Origin: Pseudomonas silvicola
Lineage (GTDB): Bacteria > Pseudomonadota > Gammaproteobacteria > Pseudomonadales > Pseudomonadaceae
DNA: 64,000 bases
NCBI RefSeq assembly: GCF_026651855.1
Contig: NZ_CP093280.1
Span: forward strand, 2,830,001 to 2,894,000
Reading direction: 5' to 3'
The notes beneath the pieces were generated by a model that saw only the letters and a program-made list of their open reading frames with translations, did no database searches and was not told the DNA's origin. This document shows, in pieces, positions 1 to 11,226 of this stretch (the first letter of the stretch is position 1; every line of letters begins with the position of its first letter). The position numbers and the translations under genes are program-made.

Positions 1-780
1 GTCGAAAGCCTCAATCAGACTGACAAGACCCAGCCTGCCATCCTGGCCGCCTCGGTGGCCCTGTGGCGCCTGTGGCTGGCCGAGGGCGGCGAAAAGCCGG
101 CCTTCGTCGCCGGTCACAGCCTGGGCGAGTACAGCGCGTTGGTGGCTGCTGGCTGCCTGTCGCTGGGCGACGCGGTCAAGCTGGTGGAGCGCCGCGGTCA
201 ACTGATGCAGGAGGCCGTTCCGGCCGGCCAGGGCGCCATGGCGGCGATCCTGGGCCTGGACGATGCCGTGGTGGTCAATGCCTGCGCCGAAGCGGCCCAG
301 GGCGAAGTGGTCAGCGCGGTGAACTTCAACTCCCCTGGCCAGGTGGTGATCGCCGGCGCGAAAGCGGCCGTGGAACGCGCCATCGAGCTGTGCAAGGCCG
401 CTGGTGCCAAGCGCGCCATGCCGTTGCCGGTCAGCGTGCCGTCGCACTGCGCGCTGATGAAGCCCGCCGCCGAGCGGTTCGCCGAATCCATCAACGCCAT
501 CGACTGGCAAGTGCCGCAGATCCCGGTGGTGCAGAACGTCAGCGCCGCCGTGCCGGCCGACCTCGACACCCTCAAGCGCGACCTGCTGGAACAGCTGTAC
601 AAGCCGGTTCGCTGGGTCGAGTCGGTGCAGTTCCTGGCCGCCCAGGGTGCGCCACGCCTGGTCGAATGCGGCCCGGGCAAGGTCCTGGCTGGCCTGAACA
701 AGCGCTGCGCCGAGGGCGTGAGCACTGAAAACCTGAATACCCCAGACGCCTTCGCCGCCGCCCGCGCGGCGCAGGCCTGA
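1..780 (+). CDS. fabD: Malonyl-CoA:ACP transacylase, 5' end missing
   Basis: FabD moves malonyl from CoA to acyl carrier protein, supplying extender units for cytosolic type II fatty acid synthesis. The reading frame is open from base 1, so the gene starts upstream of the window. The first visible residues, LNQTDKTQPAILAAS, are typical FabD sequence preceding the nucleophile. The nucleophile motif GHSLGEYSALVAAG follows at about residues 39-52 of the visible part, and the catalytic histidine sits in PSHCALMKPAAE. Roughly 50 N-terminal residues are missing. fabG begins 20 bp after the stop, as in the usual fab cluster. Confidence 0.97.
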   Translation, partial: VESLNQTDKTQPAILAASVALWRLWLAEGGEKPAFVAGHSLGEYSALVAAGCLSLGDAVKLVERRGQLMQEAVPAGQGAMAAILGLDDAVVVNACAEAAQGEVVSAVNFNSPGQVVIAGAKAAVERAIELCKAAGAKRAMPLPVSVPSHCALMKPAAERFAESINAIDWQVPQIPVVQNVSAAVPADLDTLKRDLLEQLYKPVRWVESVQFLAAQGAPRLVECGPGKVLAGLNKRCAEGVSTENLNTPDAFAAARAAQA

Positions 781-800
781 TACAGATAGGAGAAGCCTGC

Positions 801-1541
801 ATGAGCCTGCAAGGTAAAGTCGCACTGGTTACCGGCGCAAGCCGTGGCATTGGCCAGGCCATCGCCCTGGAACTGGGCCGCATGGGCGCTACCGTCATCG
901 GTACCGCCACCTCGGCTTCCGGTGCCGAGCGCATTGCCGCCACCCTCAAGGAAAATGGCGTGCAGGGCACCGGCCTCGAGCTGAATGTGACCAGCGACGA
1001 ATCCGTCGCCGCAGTCCTGGCTGCCATCACCGAACAGTTCGGCGCCCCTGCCATTCTGGTCAACAACGCCGGCATCACCCGCGACAATCTGATGCTGCGC
1101 ATGAAGGACGACGAATGGCATGATGTCATCGACACCAACCTCAACAGCCTGTACCGGCTGTCCAAGGGCGTGCTGCGCGGCATGACCAAGGCGCGCTGGG
1201 GTCGTATCATCAGCATTGGTTCGGTCGTCGGTGCCATGGGCAACGTCGGCCAGGTCAACTACGCTGCCGCCAAGGCGGGCCTGGAGGGCTTCAGCCGCGC
1301 GCTGGCCCGTGAAGTCGGCTCGCGTGCGATCACGGTCAACTCGGTGGCCCCTGGCTTCATCGACACCGACATGACCCGTGAACTGCCCGAAGCGCAGCGT
1401 GAAGCCTTGCAGACCCAGATTCCCCTGGGTCGCCTGGGCCAGGCCGAAGAAATCGCGAAAGTGGTGGCTTTCCTGGCCTCGGAAGGTGCAGCCTATGTCA
1501 CCGGTGCTACTATCCCGGTGAACGGCGGCATGTACATGTAA
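801..1541 (+). CDS. fabG: 3-oxoacyl-[ACP] reductase
   Basis: FabG is the NADPH-dependent short-chain dehydrogenase that reduces 3-ketoacyl-ACP to 3-hydroxyacyl-ACP. The cofactor loop TGASRGIGQ lies at residues 11-19. The catalytic triad appears as Ser141, Tyr154 and Lys158 in GSVVGAMGNVGQVNYAAAK. The C-terminus GATIPVNGGMYM is family-typical, and 246 residues is close to the usual length. A GGAGAAG-like ribosome site precedes the ATG. It lies 20 bp after fabD and 197 bp before acpP, which suggests acpP also has its own promoter in that gap. Confidence 0.98.
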   Translation: MSLQGKVALVTGASRGIGQAIALELGRMGATVIGTATSASGAERIAATLKENGVQGTGLELNVTSDESVAAVLAAITEQFGAPAILVNNAGITRDNLMLRMKDDEWHDVIDTNLNSLYRLSKGVLRGMTKARWGRIISIGSVVGAMGNVGQVNYAAAKAGLEGFSRALAREVGSRAITVNSVAPGFIDTDMTRELPEAQREALQTQIPLGRLGQAEEIAKVVAFLASEGAAYVTGATIPVNGGMYM

Positions 1542-1738
1542 GTGAAATGTGACGGATTGCTTCAAAAAAATGTCATACGTGCTGTCTAAAATCCGTTATA
1601 AAGCTGCAACCAAATTCTAGACAGCGGGCAGGTGTGATCGGGTGGTGACGCTTTCAGCTTGAAATGCCGAAGCCTTCCTATAAACTTACACACCGGCCAG
1701 CTGCCTGACTTATGTCCATTTAGGAGTGAAAACAAGGT

Positions 1739-1975
1739 ATGAGCACCATCGAAGAACGCGTCAAGAAAATCGTCGCCGAGCAACTGGGCGTTAAAGAAGA
1801 AGAAGTCGTGAACACTGCTTCCTTCGTTGAAGATCTGGGTGCCGATTCCCTTGACACCGTTGAGCTGGTGATGGCTCTGGAAGAGGAATTCGAGACTGAA
1901 ATCCCTGACGAAGAAGCTGAAAAAATCACTACTGTTCAAGCCGCTATCGATTACGTCACCAGCCACCAGGCTTAA
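1739..1975 (+). CDS. acpP: Acyl carrier protein
   Basis: Small acidic carrier of acyl chains in fatty acid synthesis, and acyl donor for lipid A and phospholipid synthesis. The 78 residues contain the phosphopantetheine site [10 protein letters not shown], with Ser37 as the modified residue. A TTTAGGAGTG ribosome site stands just upstream. Codon use is softer (more A/T) than in neighbours, as expected for a very highly expressed gene. The 197-bp leader holds an AT-rich stretch with TATAAA near 1597, a possible -10 element; no good -35 is seen. A strong terminator follows. Confidence 0.98.
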   Translation: MSTIEERVKKIVAEQLGVKEEEVVNTASFVEDLGADSLDTVELVMALEEEFETEIPDEEAEKITTVQAAIDYVTSHQA

Positions 1976-2003
1976 GACTGTGTAATCGCAGTTTCTTGCA
2001 TGG

Positions 2004-2039
2004 AAAAACCGCACTGCCATTGCTGGCGTGCGGTTTTTT
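2004..2039 (+). terminator. Rho-independent terminator after acpP
   Basis: An 11-bp perfect stem (2004-2014 with 2028-2038) continues with an inner GCCA/TGGC pairing and ends in a run of six T. It lies between the acpP stop and fabF, so it should attenuate read-through and let acpP be made in excess over fabF. Confidence 0.9.
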
Positions 2040-2085
2040 CTTTAGATGAGACGTAAAGAGTTGTTCCTAGAATAAGGAGAGCGCT

Positions 2086-3330
2086 GTGTCGCGTAGACGC
2101 GTCGTGGTCACCGGTATGGGTATGCTGTCGCCACTGGGCACGGACGTGCCGAGCAGTTGGCAGGGCATTCTGGCTGGCCGCAGTGGCATTGGTCTGATCG
2201 AGCATACCGACCTTTCTGCCTACTCCACCCGTTTTGGCGGCTCGGTCAAAGGCTTCAACGTCGAGGAGTACCTGTCGGTCAAGGAAGCCCGCAAGCTCGA
2301 CCTGTTCATTCAGTACGGCCTGGCGGCCGGTTTTCAAGCCGTGCGTAACGCCGGCCTGGAAGTGACCGATGCCAACCGTGAGCGCATTGGCGTGGCCATG
2401 GGCTCGGGTATCGGCGGGCTGACCAACATCGAGGAAACCTGCAAGATCCTGCACGCCTCCGGGCCCCGTCGGATTTCGCCGTTCTTCGTGCCGGGTTCGA
2501 TCATCAACATGATTTCCGGTTTCCTGTCCATCCACCTGGGTGTGCAGGGGCCTAACTATGCCATCGCCACGGCGTGCACCACCGGCACCCACTGCATTGG
2601 CATGGCTGCGCGCAACATCGCTTACGGCGAAGCCGACGTGATGATCGCCGGCGGCGCCGAGATGGCGGCCTGTGGCCTGGGCATGGGCGGCTTCGGTGCC
2701 TCGCGCGCGCTGTCCACCCGCAATGACGAGCCTACCCGGGCCAGCCGCCCGTGGGACAAGGGCCGTGATGGCTTCGTATTGTCCGACGGCGCCGGCGCGC
2801 TGGTGCTCGAAGAGCTGGAGCATGCCAAGGCCCGTGGCGCGACCATCCACGCCGAGCTGATCGGTTTTGGCATGAGCGGCGACGCCTACCACATGACCTC
2901 GCCGCCCGAAGATGGCGCCGGCGCGGCGCGCTGCATGGCCAACGCCCTGCGCGACGCCGGTGTCAATGGCAGCGACGTGCAGTACATCAATGCCCACGGC
3001 ACCTCTACTTCCGCCGGCGACCTGGCGGAAGCGTCGGCGATCAAGTCGGTGTTCGGCGACCATGCCTACCAGCTGGCGGTCAGTTCGACCAAATCGATGA
3101 CCGGTCACCTGCTGGGTGCCGCGGGCGCGGTGGAAGCGATCTTCAGTGTCCTGGCCATCAACAGCCAGGTCGCGCCGCCCACCATCAACCTGGACGAGCC
3201 CGACGAAGGCTGCGACCTGGACTTCGTTCCGCATCAGGCGCGCAACATGCCCATCGATGTGGTGCTGTCCAACTCGTTCGGCTTTGGTGGTACCAACGGC
3301 TCGCTGGTGTTCCGCCGGTTCAACGGTTGA
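2086..3330 (+). CDS. fabF: Beta-ketoacyl-ACP synthase II
   Basis: FabF condenses malonyl-ACP with acyl-ACP in chain elongation. It is a thiolase-fold protein of 414 residues. The nucleophile Cys164 is in TACTTGTH, and the active-site histidines are in [11 protein letters not shown] and [14 protein letters not shown]. The start is GTG at 2086 with AAGGAGAG about 6 bp upstream. The stop overlaps the pabC start (TGATG), indicating translational coupling. It follows the acpP terminator, so some expression probably comes from read-through. Confidence 0.98.
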   Translation: MSRRRVVVTGMGMLSPLGTDVPSSWQGILAGRSGIGLIEHTDLSAYSTRFGGSVKGFNVEEYLSVKEARKLDLFIQYGLAAGFQAVRNAGLEVTDANRERIGVAMGSGIGGLTNIEETCKILHASGPRRISPFFVPGSIINMISGFLSIHLGVQGPNYAIATACTTGTHCIGMAARNIAYGEADVMIAGGAEMAACGLGMGGFGASRALSTRNDEPTRASRPWDKGRDGFVLSDGAGALVLEELEHAKARGATIHAELIGFGMSGDAYHMTSPPEDGAGAARCMANALRDAGVNGSDVQYINAHGTSTSAGDLAEASAIKSVFGDHAYQLAVSSTKSMTGHLLGAAGAVEAIFSVLAINSQVAPPTINLDEPDEGCDLDFVPHQARNMPIDVVLSNSFGFGGTNGSLVFRRFNG

Positions 3331-4145
3331 TGTTCAGCTGGGTCGATGGCCAGCCGGCCGACACCCTCGCGGTGAAGAACCGGGGGCTGGCCTACGGCGA
3401 TGGGTTGTTCGAAACCATCGCTGTCACGTCGGGCAAGCCGGTTCTGCTGGCGCGTCACCTGCACCGCCTGGCGGAAGGTGGTGCGCGCCTTGCGATTGCC
3501 CTGGATGTCGGCCTGGTGGAGGGCGAACTGCTGGCCGCGGCCGCGCAGCTGGGTGAGGGCGTGCTCAAGCTCGTCGTCACCCGCGGCGATAGCCAGCGGG
3601 GTTACGCCGCCGATCCCCTGGCGCCACCCCGGCGCCTGGTGCTGGGCAACCCGCCCGTTGCCTACCCTGTTTCCTACGCCGAGCAGGGCGTTCGCCTGTT
3701 CGACTGCCAGACACGTCTGGCCGAGCAGCCGTTGCTCGCCGGCCTCAAGCACCTCAACCGTCTGGAGCAGGTGCTGGCTCGCGGCGAATGGAACAGCCCG
3801 GATTTTGCCGAAGGCCTGATGCGCGATACCTCCGGTCGGTTGATCGAAGGTGTTTTCAGCAACCTGTTCCTGGTGCACGACGGCCACCTGCTGACCGCCG
3901 ACCTGAGCCGCTGTGGCGTGGCGGGCGTCATGCGTGCCGAACTGCTGGCCCAGGCCGAGCGCCTGGGCATCAGCGTGCAGGTGCGCGACCTGTGGCCGGC
4001 CGACCTCGAGCGCGCCGACGAGGTCTTTGTCTGCAATAGCGTGTACGGGATCTGGCCTGTGTATGCTTTTGTTTCCCTGAACTGGTCTGCCGGGCCGCTC
4101 ACCCGTAAACTGCAGAGCCTTGCCCGCGCAGTATTGGATGTGTGA
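3330..4145 (+). CDS. pabC: Aminodeoxychorismate lyase
   Basis: PabC is a PLP-dependent fold IV enzyme that releases pyruvate from 4-amino-4-deoxychorismate to give p-aminobenzoate for folate. The N-terminus has WVDG and RGLAYGDGLFETI, and the PLP lysine lies in LKHLNRLEQVLAR. The ATG at 3330 overlaps the fabF stop; a TTG one codon earlier is possible but unnecessary. At 271 residues it has the usual length. It sits between fabF and mltG, its normal position in gamma-proteobacteria. Confidence 0.95.
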   Translation: MFSWVDGQPADTLAVKNRGLAYGDGLFETIAVTSGKPVLLARHLHRLAEGGARLAIALDVGLVEGELLAAAAQLGEGVLKLVVTRGDSQRGYAADPLAPPRRLVLGNPPVAYPVSYAEQGVRLFDCQTRLAEQPLLAGLKHLNRLEQVLARGEWNSPDFAEGLMRDTSGRLIEGVFSNLFLVHDGHLLTADLSRCGVAGVMRAELLAQAERLGISVQVRDLWPADLERADEVFVCNSVYGIWPVYAFVSLNWSAGPLTRKLQSLARAVLDV

Positions 4146-4148
4146 TTC

Positions 4149-6920
<2,772 letters not shown>

Positions 6921-6981
6921 AAAAGCGTGGCGGGGCGCGCCCAGGCGGGCCCTCGCAACCAGGCGCAATCAAGGAGTACTC

Positions 6982-7338
6982 ATGAATCAGCCAGTCAGTC
7001 CCGGCCCGCGCAACGGCATCCTGTCCCTGACCATCAAGGACAAGTCGGTGCTCTACGCAGCGTACATGCCCTTCATCAAGAACGGCGGGCTGTTCATTCC
7101 CACCACCAAGAGCTACAAGCTGGGTGATGAGTTGTTCATGCTGCTGAACCTGATGGATGAGCCGGAAAAAATCCCGGTGGCCGGCCGCGTGGCCTGGATC
7201 ACCCCCAAGGGCGCCCAGGGCAACCGTGCCGCGGGCGTCGGCGTGCAGTTCAACGATGGTGACAACACCGCGCGCAACAAGATCGAAACCTACCTGGCGG
7301 GCGCCATCAAGTCCGACCGCCCCACCCATACGATGTAA
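6982..7338 (+). CDS. pilZ: Type IV pilus PilZ protein
   Basis: PilZ supports type IV pilus assembly and twitching by acting with PilB and FimX in the cytoplasm. The protein has 118 residues, and the ATG at 6982 is preceded by CAAGGAGTAC. The PilZ beta-barrel is recognisable (GRVAWITP, AAGVGVQF). The RxxxR and D/NxSxxG residues used for c-di-GMP binding are not visible, as known for the founding PilZ of Pseudomonas. It follows holB by 61 bp and precedes the TatD-family gene by 8 bp. Confidence 0.95.
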   Translation: MNQPVSPGPRNGILSLTIKDKSVLYAAYMPFIKNGGLFIPTTKSYKLGDELFMLLNLMDEPEKIPVAGRVAWITPKGAQGNRAAGVGVQFNDGDNTARNKIETYLAGAIKSDRPTHTM

Positions 7339-7346
7339 GTTGCCCA

Positions 7347-8132
7347 ATGCCCATGCTTGTCGATTCCCACTGCCACCTCGATCGTCTGGACCTGGCCCAG
7401 CACGACGGTTCCCTTGATGCCGCCCTGCAGGCAGCCCGTGACCGCGGGGTAGGGCACTTCCTGTGCATCGGCGTCAGCGCCGACAACGCCGGCGCCGTCA
7501 AGGCCCTGGCCGAGCGCTACAGCGACGTGGACTGCTCGGTCGGTATCCACCCCCTGGACCTCAAACCCGGTGAAGCACCGGCGCTGCAGTGGCTGCTGGA
7601 CGAACTGGACCACCCCCGCGTGGTGGCCATCGGCGAAACCGGCCTGGACTACCACTACGAGCCGGAAGCGGCCGAGCTGCAGCAGGCGTCGTTCCGCCTG
7701 CATCTGCAAGCGGCCAAGGCCACCGGCAAGCCGGTGATCATCCACACCCGCGGCGCTCGCGCCGACACCCTCGAGCTGTTGCGCGAGGCGCAACTGCCCC
7801 AGGCCGGCGTGCTGCACTGTTTCACTGAAGACTGGGACATGGCCAAGGCGGCCCTGGACATGGGCTATTACATTTCCCTGTCCGGCATTGTCACCTTCCG
7901 CAACGCCGACGCCCTGCGCGACGTGGCGCGCCAAGTGCCCGCCGATCGTCTGCTGGTGGAAACCGACTCGCCCTACCTGGCGCCTATCCCGCACCGCGGC
8001 AAGCCCAACCTGCCGCAGTACGTGCGCGAAGTCGCCGAATTCCTGGCGCTGGTGCGTGGCGAGCGCTATGAGCAACTGGCCGAACAGACCACCGCCAACT
8101 TCAAGCGTCTGTTTCCCCTGGCCCACCTGTAG
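7347..8132 (+). CDS. TatD-family metal-dependent hydrolase (YcfH type)
   Basis: TatD-family proteins are TIM-barrel metal-dependent DNases or phosphoesterases. The metal ligands appear in order: VDSHCHLD at residues 4-11, GETGLDYHY, IIHTRGA, HCFTE and ETDSPYLAP. The length is 261 residues. It ends the fab-tmk-holB-pilZ transcription unit, and its 3' end faces the minus-strand sRNA terminator at 8159-8194. The exact substrate is not shown by the sequence. Confidence 0.93.
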   Translation: MPMLVDSHCHLDRLDLAQHDGSLDAALQAARDRGVGHFLCIGVSADNAGAVKALAERYSDVDCSVGIHPLDLKPGEAPALQWLLDELDHPRVVAIGETGLDYHYEPEAAELQQASFRLHLQAAKATGKPVIIHTRGARADTLELLREAQLPQAGVLHCFTEDWDMAKAALDMGYYISLSGIVTFRNADALRDVARQVPADRLLVETDSPYLAPIPHRGKPNLPQYVREVAEFLALVRGERYEQLAEQTTANFKRLFPLAHL

Positions 8133-8158
8133 GGACAGGGCTCGCCGGAATCACAGGC

Positions 8159-8194
8159 AAAAAAAACCCGGGTTCTGGGGGGTGAATCCGGGTT
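8159..8194 (-). terminator. Intrinsic terminator of the RgsA-like sRNA
   Basis: On the minus strand, AACCCGG pairs with CCGGGTT across a 16-nt loop, followed immediately by eight T. The reverse orientation lacks a T tract, so it fixes the direction of the sRNA. It may also limit convergent read-through from the TatD-family gene. Confidence 0.85.
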
Positions 8195-8255
8195 AAGACC
8201 ATTAGGAGTAAAACAAAGGCGTGCGTTCCCTTGACACCTTTATCGGCGTGTCACT
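8159..8255 (-). ncRNA. rgsA: Small RNA, RgsA-like
   Basis: Read on the minus strand, a hairpin with TGACAC/GTGTCA arms (about 8235-8254) is followed by a linker and then an intrinsic terminator with eight T. A TCATACC box at 8261-8267 could be a sigma-S-type -10, placing the start near 8255 and giving about 96 nt. From memory, P. aeruginosa carries rgsA (sRNA P16, Gac- and RpoS-regulated) downstream of pilZ-tatD at this same place, which supports the name. The 5' end is an estimate; the 3' end is firm. Confidence 0.75.
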
Positions 8256-8517
8256 TGGGGGGTATGAGCGCGCCGACACTTCAAGTATTGGCTACCTTTC
8301 ACACTATTCCACCTGTGATTGATTATTTTTTAAACAGATTTGGAATACGTCGCCGTTCATTGAGTCCGCTTGGCGAGGAGAGCCGACAATGCGTCAAAAA
8401 CTTGATGGTCCAGCCTGCCGCGCTTTGGCCAATCCTCAGTAAACGGGTTGGAACTTGCGTGCAATTTGCTGCGATTTAGGCATAATACCGGGCTTCGATT
8501 TCGATCCAGTTCATCTT

Positions 8518-9156
8518 ATGCAGAAAGAACCTCGCAAGGTCCGTGAATTTCGTCGCCGAGAGCAGGAAATCCTCGACACCGCGCTCAAGCTGTTCCTCGA
8601 CCAGGGTGAAGACAGTGTCACCGTCGAGATGATCGCGGACGCCGTGGGTATCGGCAAAGGCACGATCTACAAGCACTTCAAGTCCAAGGCGGAGATCTAT
8701 CTGCGCCTGATGCTCGACTACGAGCGTGATTTGAACGAACTGCTGCACTCGGCCGACGTTGACCGCGACAAGGAAGCGCTGTCGCGCGCGTACTTCGAAT
8801 TCCGCATGCGCGACCCCCAGCGTTACCGGCTGTTCGACCGCCTGGAAGAGAAGGTGGTCAAGGGCAACCAGGTGCCGGAAATGGTCGAGGAGTTGCACAA
8901 GATCCGCGCCTCGAACTTCGAACGCCTGACCCTGCTCATCAAGGGCCGCATCAGCGAGGGCAAGCTCGAAGACGTACCGCCGTACTTCCATTACTGCGCC
9001 TCCTGGGCTTTGGTACACGGCGCCGTGGCGCTGTACCACTCGCCGTTCTGGAGCAACGTGCTGGAAGACCAGGAAGGCTTCTTCCAATTCCTGATGGACA
9101 TCGGCGTGCGCATGGGCAACAAGCGCAAACGCGACAGCGAGCCGACCGGCGGTTGA
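8518..9156 (+). CDS. TetR/AcrR-family transcriptional regulator
   Basis: DNA-binding repressor-type protein of 212 residues. The N-terminal helix-turn-helix is clear: ILDTALKLFLDQG, VTVEMIADAVGIGKGTIYKHF at about residues 36-56, then the ligand domain. The ATG at 8518 is the first start that leaves the HTH at the normal distance; an upstream in-frame extension to 8455 is unlikely. The 5' region from 8256 to 8517 has AT-rich patches and a CATAAT at 8481 but no clear -35. The regulated genes are unknown. The homologue near pilZ in P. aeruginosa is also uncharacterised as far as I recall. Confidence 0.9.
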   Translation: MQKEPRKVREFRRREQEILDTALKLFLDQGEDSVTVEMIADAVGIGKGTIYKHFKSKAEIYLRLMLDYERDLNELLHSADVDRDKEALSRAYFEFRMRDPQRYRLFDRLEEKVVKGNQVPEMVEELHKIRASNFERLTLLIKGRISEGKLEDVPPYFHYCASWALVHGAVALYHSPFWSNVLEDQEGFFQFLMDIGVRMGNKRKRDSEPTGG

Positions 9157-9287
9157 GCCTCCGGGGTTGTCACGGGCGAGTCCCCTGCGGCTGGCCTGTG
9201 ATTCACCTTTGTGTTTCCTCATTCTGGCGCAAAAGCTGCATCACGCGCCTATTCGCCGGTTTTCCGTCACCGGCCTCTGGAGGAAAG

Positions 9288-9893
9288 ATGCGTAGCCTGG
9301 TCCTGCTGCTCGCCCTGTTGGCGCTGAGCGGCTGCATGAGTGTCAGCGACATGGGTGAAGCCACCCGCGAACAATTGAGCGACGCCGGTGTGCTGAACCA
9401 CAGCAACACCCGGCGCCTTAACAATTTCCGCCTGCAGCCCGATTCGTTCATCTACATCGGCCAGGGTGCCTTCGCCCCGCCGGGCAGCGCTTACCCGAAG
9501 CCCAATGTCGTGGCTGAAGCTGCCTTCGACGGTTTCATCCAGTACTTCCCCATGGTCCGTCGCGCCCGTGCCCCGCTGGGCCTGGAGCAAGCACTGGGTG
9601 AAGCCCGCAGCGCCGGTGCCAGCTACCTGCTGTACACCCGCTTCGCCGCTGCTGACGACCGCATCGGCAACTTCGATGAATGGTCCGACCAGGAAGCAGT
9701 CGACCGCCTGGGCGTGGACAACGGCATCATCCAGGTCATGCTGATCGAAACCAACACCCGCTACCTGATCGACAGCGCCACCATCCGGATGCGCGGCGGT
9801 CTGTTCTCCATCCACAACCAGAAGCCGGAAGATTTGCTCCAGCCACCCTTGGAGGATTACGCTCGTATCCTCCTGGGCATGAGCCGCCCCTAA
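9288..9893 (+). CDS. DUF4823 lipoprotein
   Basis: Predicted lipoprotein of 201 residues. The signal peptide ends in the lipobox LSGC with Cys16. The mature part matches the DUF4823 family as I recognise it ([23 protein letters not shown]). Residue +2 after the lipid cysteine is Met, not Asp, so outer-membrane sorting is expected. AGGAAAG precedes the ATG. It is followed 19 bp later by the DUF1285 gene. Function unknown. Confidence 0.85.
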   Translation: MRSLVLLLALLALSGCMSVSDMGEATREQLSDAGVLNHSNTRRLNNFRLQPDSFIYIGQGAFAPPGSAYPKPNVVAEAAFDGFIQYFPMVRRARAPLGLEQALGEARSAGASYLLYTRFAAADDRIGNFDEWSDQEAVDRLGVDNGIIQVMLIETNTRYLIDSATIRMRGGLFSIHNQKPEDLLQPPLEDYARILLGMSRP

Positions 9894-9912
9894 CGTCGTA
9901 CAGGAGCACCCC

Positions 9913-10482
9913 ATGAGTGGCACAGGCAAGGCCAATGATCTGCTGGCCCAGATCCCCAAAAGCGAAAGGGGTCTGCCGCCCGTGCACCTGTGGAACCCCG
10001 ACTTCTGCGGCCACATCGACATGCGCATCGCTCGGGACGGTACCTGGTACTACCTGGGCACGCCCATTGGCCGCAAACCCATGGTGCGGCTGTTCTCTAC
10101 CATCCTGCGGCGTGATGGCGATGACTACGTGTTGGTGACCCCGGTGGAAAAAGTCGGCATCACCGTCGACGACGCGCCATTCGTAGCAGTGACCCTGGAT
10201 GTGCATGGGCAGGGCGAGGCTCAGGTTTTGCGCTTTGTCACCAATGTCGAAGACAGCGTGACAGCTGATGCCGACCACCCTCTGCGGGTCGAGATCGACC
10301 CCGACACCCAGGAGCCTGCCCCGTACGTATTGGTGCGCAGCAACCTGGAAGCGCTGGTGCACCGCAACGTCTTCTACCAGTTGGTTGAGCTGGCCGTGGT
10401 GCGTGAACGGCAAGGGCAGCGCTGGCTAGGTGTGTGGAGCAGCGGCCAGTTCTTCCCCATCGGCCCATGCCCCGCCGATTGA
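9913..10482 (+). CDS. DUF1285 family protein
   Basis: Cytosolic protein of 189 residues with the family's characteristic [15 protein letters not shown] and [19 protein letters not shown] motifs and the C-terminal [17 protein letters not shown]1285 proteins have a known fold but no established role. It lies 19 bp after the DUF4823 gene with AGGAGC upstream, so the two probably form an operon. Confidence 0.88.
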   Translation: MSGTGKANDLLAQIPKSERGLPPVHLWNPDFCGHIDMRIARDGTWYYLGTPIGRKPMVRLFSTILRRDGDDYVLVTPVEKVGITVDDAPFVAVTLDVHGQGEAQVLRFVTNVEDSVTADADHPLRVEIDPDTQEPAPYVLVRSNLEALVHRNVFYQLVELAVVRERQGQRWLGVWSSGQFFPIGPCPAD

Positions 10483-10599
10483 GGGTTCGCTGCCATGCAC
10501 TCAGCCACAATGGCTACCTGTTCTTCCGCTTCATTGGCTCTTTGCCCTCGGTGCAATTGGGCCTAACTTCAACCTCATTCTCCAGTCGAGGTTCCGAAG

Positions 10600-11004
10600 A
10601 TGAAAGCCATCACCGCGCTCACCCTTGCCATCCTGTGCGCCAGCCCCCTGGCCGGCGCCCATGAAGCGGGCCATGACAACGTTGAGGTTCTGCAGCAGCA
10701 GGCCCTGCCCAACGCCCCTGGCAAGCAGGCCATGATGTTGACGGTGACCTACGCCCCGGGCCAAGCCTCCGCCGCCCATAGCCACCCCGGTTCGGTCATG
10801 GCATACGTGCTCGAAGGCAGTGTGGTGTCGCAGCTGCAAGGGCAGCCGCCGGTTACCTACAAGGCCGGGCAATACTGGTACGAACCCGCTGGCACCGTGC
10901 ATCTGGTGTCGCGCAATGCCAGCGCCAGCCAGCCGGCCAAGTTGTTGGTGTGGGTGCTGAAGGATGCGGGGCAGGCGGTGCTGGAGCCTTACGCACCCAG
11001 ATGA
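10600..11004 (+). CDS. Exported cupin-domain protein
   Basis: Small protein of 134 residues with a cleavable signal peptide (cut near residue 20, before HEAGHDN). It has a single cupin barrel: the first motif HSHPGSVMAYVLEG contains the metal-binding His-x-His, and the second motif is YWYEPAGTVH. Such exported cupins often bind metal, but substrate and reaction cannot be told from sequence. A 117-bp gap with no clear terminator separates it from the DUF1285 gene; it ends before the tRNA-Asn terminator. Confidence 0.85.
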   Translation: MKAITALTLAILCASPLAGAHEAGHDNVEVLQQQALPNAPGKQAMMLTVTYAPGQASAAHSHPGSVMAYVLEGSVVSQLQGQPPVTYKAGQYWYEPAGTVHLVSRNASASQPAKLLVWVLKDAGQAVLEPYAPR

Positions 11005-11040
11005 CAGATGGGCTCAGGCCAAGGTGGGGCCATGCCCCAG

Positions 11041-11070
11041 AAACGACAAAGCCCCTCTGAAAGAGGGGCT
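11041..11070 (-). terminator. Terminator downstream of tRNA-Asn
   Basis: A 9-bp perfect stem (AGCCCCTCT at 11050-11058 with AGAGGGGCT at 11062-11070) and GAAA loop is followed on the minus strand by TTTGTCGTTT. It lies 10 bp past the CCA end of the tRNA gene. Confidence 0.85.
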
Positions 11071-11080
11071 TCGTGATGTT

Positions 11081-11156
11081 TGGCTCCGCGACCAGGACTC
11101 GAACCTGGGACCCAATGATTAACAGTCATTTGCTCTACCGACTGAGCTATCGCGGA
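11081..11156 (-). tRNA. tRNA-Asn (anticodon GTT)
   Basis: A 76-nt cloverleaf with an encoded CCA end. The acceptor arm TCCGCGA pairs with TCGCGGA, the D-arm contains AGCTCAGTCGGTAGAGC, the anticodon loop reads CTGTTAA (GTT), and the T-arm contains GGTTCGAGTCC. No integrase or attachment-like duplication is seen near its 3' end. Confidence 0.98.
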
Positions 11157-11226
11157 ATCTGCTGCCTATGTTACTGATTCAAAAGGGGAAGTCAACCTTT
11201 CAGTGACCTCCCGCAAAAAAATCGGA

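Noticed and set aside
11081-11156. Genomic island integrated at tRNA-Asn
   Set aside because: No integrase, no repeated tRNA 3' end and no phage-like genes are seen on either side.
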